Source: Streptomyces sp. MNU76 (GTDB lineage: Bacteria > Actinomycetota > Actinomycetes > Streptomycetales > Streptomycetaceae). From it: a stretch of 64,000 nucleotides of DNA. The number at the start of each line of letters is the position of its first letter. Within the stretch, counting starts at the first letter, position 1. Under the pieces are notes generated by a model, which was not told the origin of the DNA, searched no databases, and saw only the letters and a program-made list of their open reading frames with translations. The stretch covers positions 1,240,001 through 1,304,000 of the forward strand of contig NZ_JAJKLK010000003.1 of the NCBI RefSeq assembly GCF_020982545.1, in the 5' to 3' direction. Position numbers and translations under genes: made by a program. Below are positions 62,716 through 64,000 of the stretch, piece after piece.

Positions 62716-62726
62716 GGATCAGAGTC

Positions 62727-63053
62727 ATGGCACGTCCCTCCTCCTATCCCCCTGAGCTGCGCAAGCGCGCGGTGCGCATGGTCGCCGAGGTCCGCGGTGA
62801 CTACCCGACCGAGTCCGCCGCGATCAACGCGGTGATGGCGAAGCTCGGCATCGGCTCGCGCGAGACGTTGCGCAAGTGGGTCCGCCAGGACCAGATCGAT
62901 TCCGGGACCCTGCCGGGGACGACGAGCGAGGAGTCCGCGCAGATCAAGGCGATGAAGAAGGAGATCGCCGAACTCAAGCGCGCGAACGAGATCTTGAAGG
63001 CCGCGGCGAGTTTCTTCGCGGCCGAGCTCGACCGGCCACTTCCTCGCTCGTAA
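62727..63053 (+). CDS. IS3-family transposase OrfA
   Basis: A 108-residue protein with the HTH_Tnp_1-type domain (SSYPPELRKRAVRMVAEVRG, IGSRETLRKWVRQ) and a leucine-zipper-like tail (SAQIKAMKKEIAELKRANEI). Together with OrfB, by a -1 frameshift, it gives the active transposase; alone it binds the IS ends and regulates. Confidence 0.92.
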   Translation: MARPSSYPPELRKRAVRMVAEVRGDYPTESAAINAVMAKLGIGSRETLRKWVRQDQIDSGTLPGTTSEESAQIKAMKKEIAELKRANEILKAAASFFAAELDRPLPRS

Positions 63054-63979
63054 CGTTCATCGACGAGCACCGGGACCGCTTCGGCGGCGTCGAGCCGATC
63101 TGCCGCGTACTGACCCAGCACAGCTGCAAGATCGCCCCCTCCACCTACTACGCCTGCAAGAAACGCCTCGAAAGCCCCTCTCCGCGAGCGGTGCGAGACG
63201 AGGAACTCAAGGAGCTGATCCAGGAGGTCTACCAGTCCAACTACCGGGTCTACGGCGCCAGGAAGGTCTGGCGACAGCTCAACCGCCAGGGCCACGAGGT
63301 GGCCCGCTGCACGATCGAGCGCCTCATGCGCGAGCTCGGCATCGCCGGCGCCGTCCGCGGCAAGAAGGTCATCACCACCATGCCGGATCCGGCCGCCGCC
63401 CGGGCCCCGGACCTGCTCGACCGCGAGTTCGTCGCCCCGGCTCCGAACCGCACCTGGGTCGCCGACTTCACACACGTCGCGGCCTGGGCGGGCGTCGTCT
63501 ATGTCGCGTTCGTCGTGGACACCTTCTCGCGTCGCATTGTCGGCTGGTCCGCGTCGTTGTCGAAGGAGACCCAACTCGTCCTGGACGCCCTGGACATGGG
63601 GCTGTGGCAGCGCGACCGCGACGGCCGTCCGCCGGCCCCTGGCGAGTTGGTCCACCACTCCGACGCCGGGTCGCAATACACCTCATTTCGCCTCGCCGAA
63701 CACCTCGACGCGGCCCGCATCGCGGCCTCAATCGGCTCGGTCGGCGACGCGTACGACAACGCGCTCATGGAGTCGACGATCGGTCTGTTCAAGACCGAGG
63801 TCATCAAACCGCAGCGGCCGTGGAAGACGCTCTCGCACGTCGAGCTCGCCACCGCCGAGTGGGTCGACTGGTACAACCACCGCCGGCTCCACGGTGAGAT
63901 AGGGCACATTCCGCCCGTCGAATACGAAGCCAACTACTACCGAGCAACCACGAAAACCCAGCTCACAGCCACCAACTGA
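63038..63979 (+). CDS. IS3-family transposase OrfB (DDE catalytic part)
   Basis: A 313-codon frame entered by -1 shift near 63035 (AELDRP, then TSSLVTFIDEHRDRFGG). It has an rve domain with all three catalytic acids: Asp in WVADFTHVAAW, Asp in HHSDAGSQYTS and Glu in DNALMESTIGLFKTE. No start codon of its own is clear. It ends with a stop at 63977-63979. The element seems able to move, since no break is visible. Confidence 0.92.
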   Translation, partial: TSSLVTFIDEHRDRFGGVEPICRVLTQHSCKIAPSTYYACKKRLESPSPRAVRDEELKELIQEVYQSNYRVYGARKVWRQLNRQGHEVARCTIERLMRELGIAGAVRGKKVITTMPDPAAARAPDLLDREFVAPAPNRTWVADFTHVAAWAGVVYVAFVVDTFSRRIVGWSASLSKETQLVLDALDMGLWQRDRDGRPPAPGELVHHSDAGSQYTSFRLAEHLDAARIAASIGSVGDAYDNALMESTIGLFKTEVIKPQRPWKTLSHVELATAEWVDWYNHRRLHGEIGHIPPVEYEANYYRATTKTQLTATN

Positions 63980-64000
63980 GATCTCCACCGAACCCGGGGC

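Larger units (their letters stand above)
57011..64000. mobile_element. Left part of an integrative element at tRNA-Pro
   Basis: From the tRNA 3' end to the window edge: recombinase and HTH genes pointing at the tRNA, then unrelated cargo with mixed codon use (third-position GC lower than in the core), a pseudogene, iterons and an IS. No second copy of the tRNA 3' end is seen to the right, so the far attachment site lies outside the window. Transfer or replication genes of the actinomycete type (RepSA, TraB) are not in view. Confidence 0.75.
62676..64000 (+). mobile_element. IS3-family insertion sequence (right end beyond the window)
   Basis: The left inverted repeat starts TGAACCGCCCCGG at 62676 and goes on with GGAGACTC. 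The window's last bases are CTCCACCGAACCCGGGGC, the complement of that pattern without its final six bases, so the right end is about six bases outside. Full length is about 1.33 kb. It has orfA and orfB in the usual -1 relation and has cut the nuclease-like gene. Confidence 0.9.

Overview
The window looks like a Streptomyces chromosome. It is very GC-rich with G or C at almost every codon third position, uses many GTG/TTG starts and four-base stop/start overlaps, and carries actinobacterial hallmark genes: a conservon (CvnA-B-C-D), a WhiB protein, a DUF5134-type membrane protein and tRNA genes without an encoded CCA. I did not compare it with any database; names come from recognising motifs and family layouts.

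Layout. 0-24 kb is a catabolic region for amines and probably aromatic or aldehyde products. It has two copper amine oxidases (2.4-4.3 and 19.8-21.7 kb), two APC-type amine/amino-acid permeases (5.8-7.3 and 18.3-19.7 kb), two aldehyde dehydrogenases, one AraC (FeaR-like) and two IclR regulators. Between them lies a ten-gene leftward operon (17.2 to 7.4 kb): ThDP decarboxylase-like enzyme, aldehyde dehydrogenase, unusual SDR, BNR-propeller protein, VOC/extradiol-like protein, DUF1185-like protein, alpha/beta hydrolase, MhpA-like flavin hydroxylase, NIPSNAP and carboxymuconolactone-decarboxylase-like protein. The pathway is not one I recognise as a whole. Candidate IclR operators sit at 17188-17222, 18210-18234 and 22561-22572; the last two share the core CGAATATCG, which suggests one regulator couples amine uptake/oxidation to aldehyde oxidation.

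24-39 kb is more ordinary: flavodoxin-like protein, TerD fragment, TetR plus amino-acid dehydrogenase with a clear dyad, metallo-hydrolase, conservon with an added GAF protein, threonine dehydrogenase and 2-amino-3-ketobutyrate CoA ligase, LysR, MmcQ/YjbR, and a split transketolase. 39-57 kb holds an exported amidase and peptidoglycan-binding protein, a frame-broken TPR gene, a hydroxyproline catabolic cluster (43.2-48.9 kb), a GH15 enzyme, an amidohydrolase, Dps, WhiB, a lipase and a TauE exporter.

Two identical tRNA-Pro(GGG) genes lie at 38995-39068 and 56937-57010. The second is followed at once by a tyrosine recombinase and a small HTH/excisionase gene, so an integrative element begins there and runs past the right edge. 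Its visible cargo is an unknown 365-residue protein, TGACGCT iterons, a decayed inorganic pyrophosphatase with two TAG codons, and a putative nuclease-like gene cut at 62675 by an IS3-family element.

Several genes (amine oxidase 5' end, CvnA linker, TPR gene, DUF309 gene) are interrupted by one-base indels, mostly in or beside G or C runs. This pattern suggests sequence errors, though some may be real mutations.
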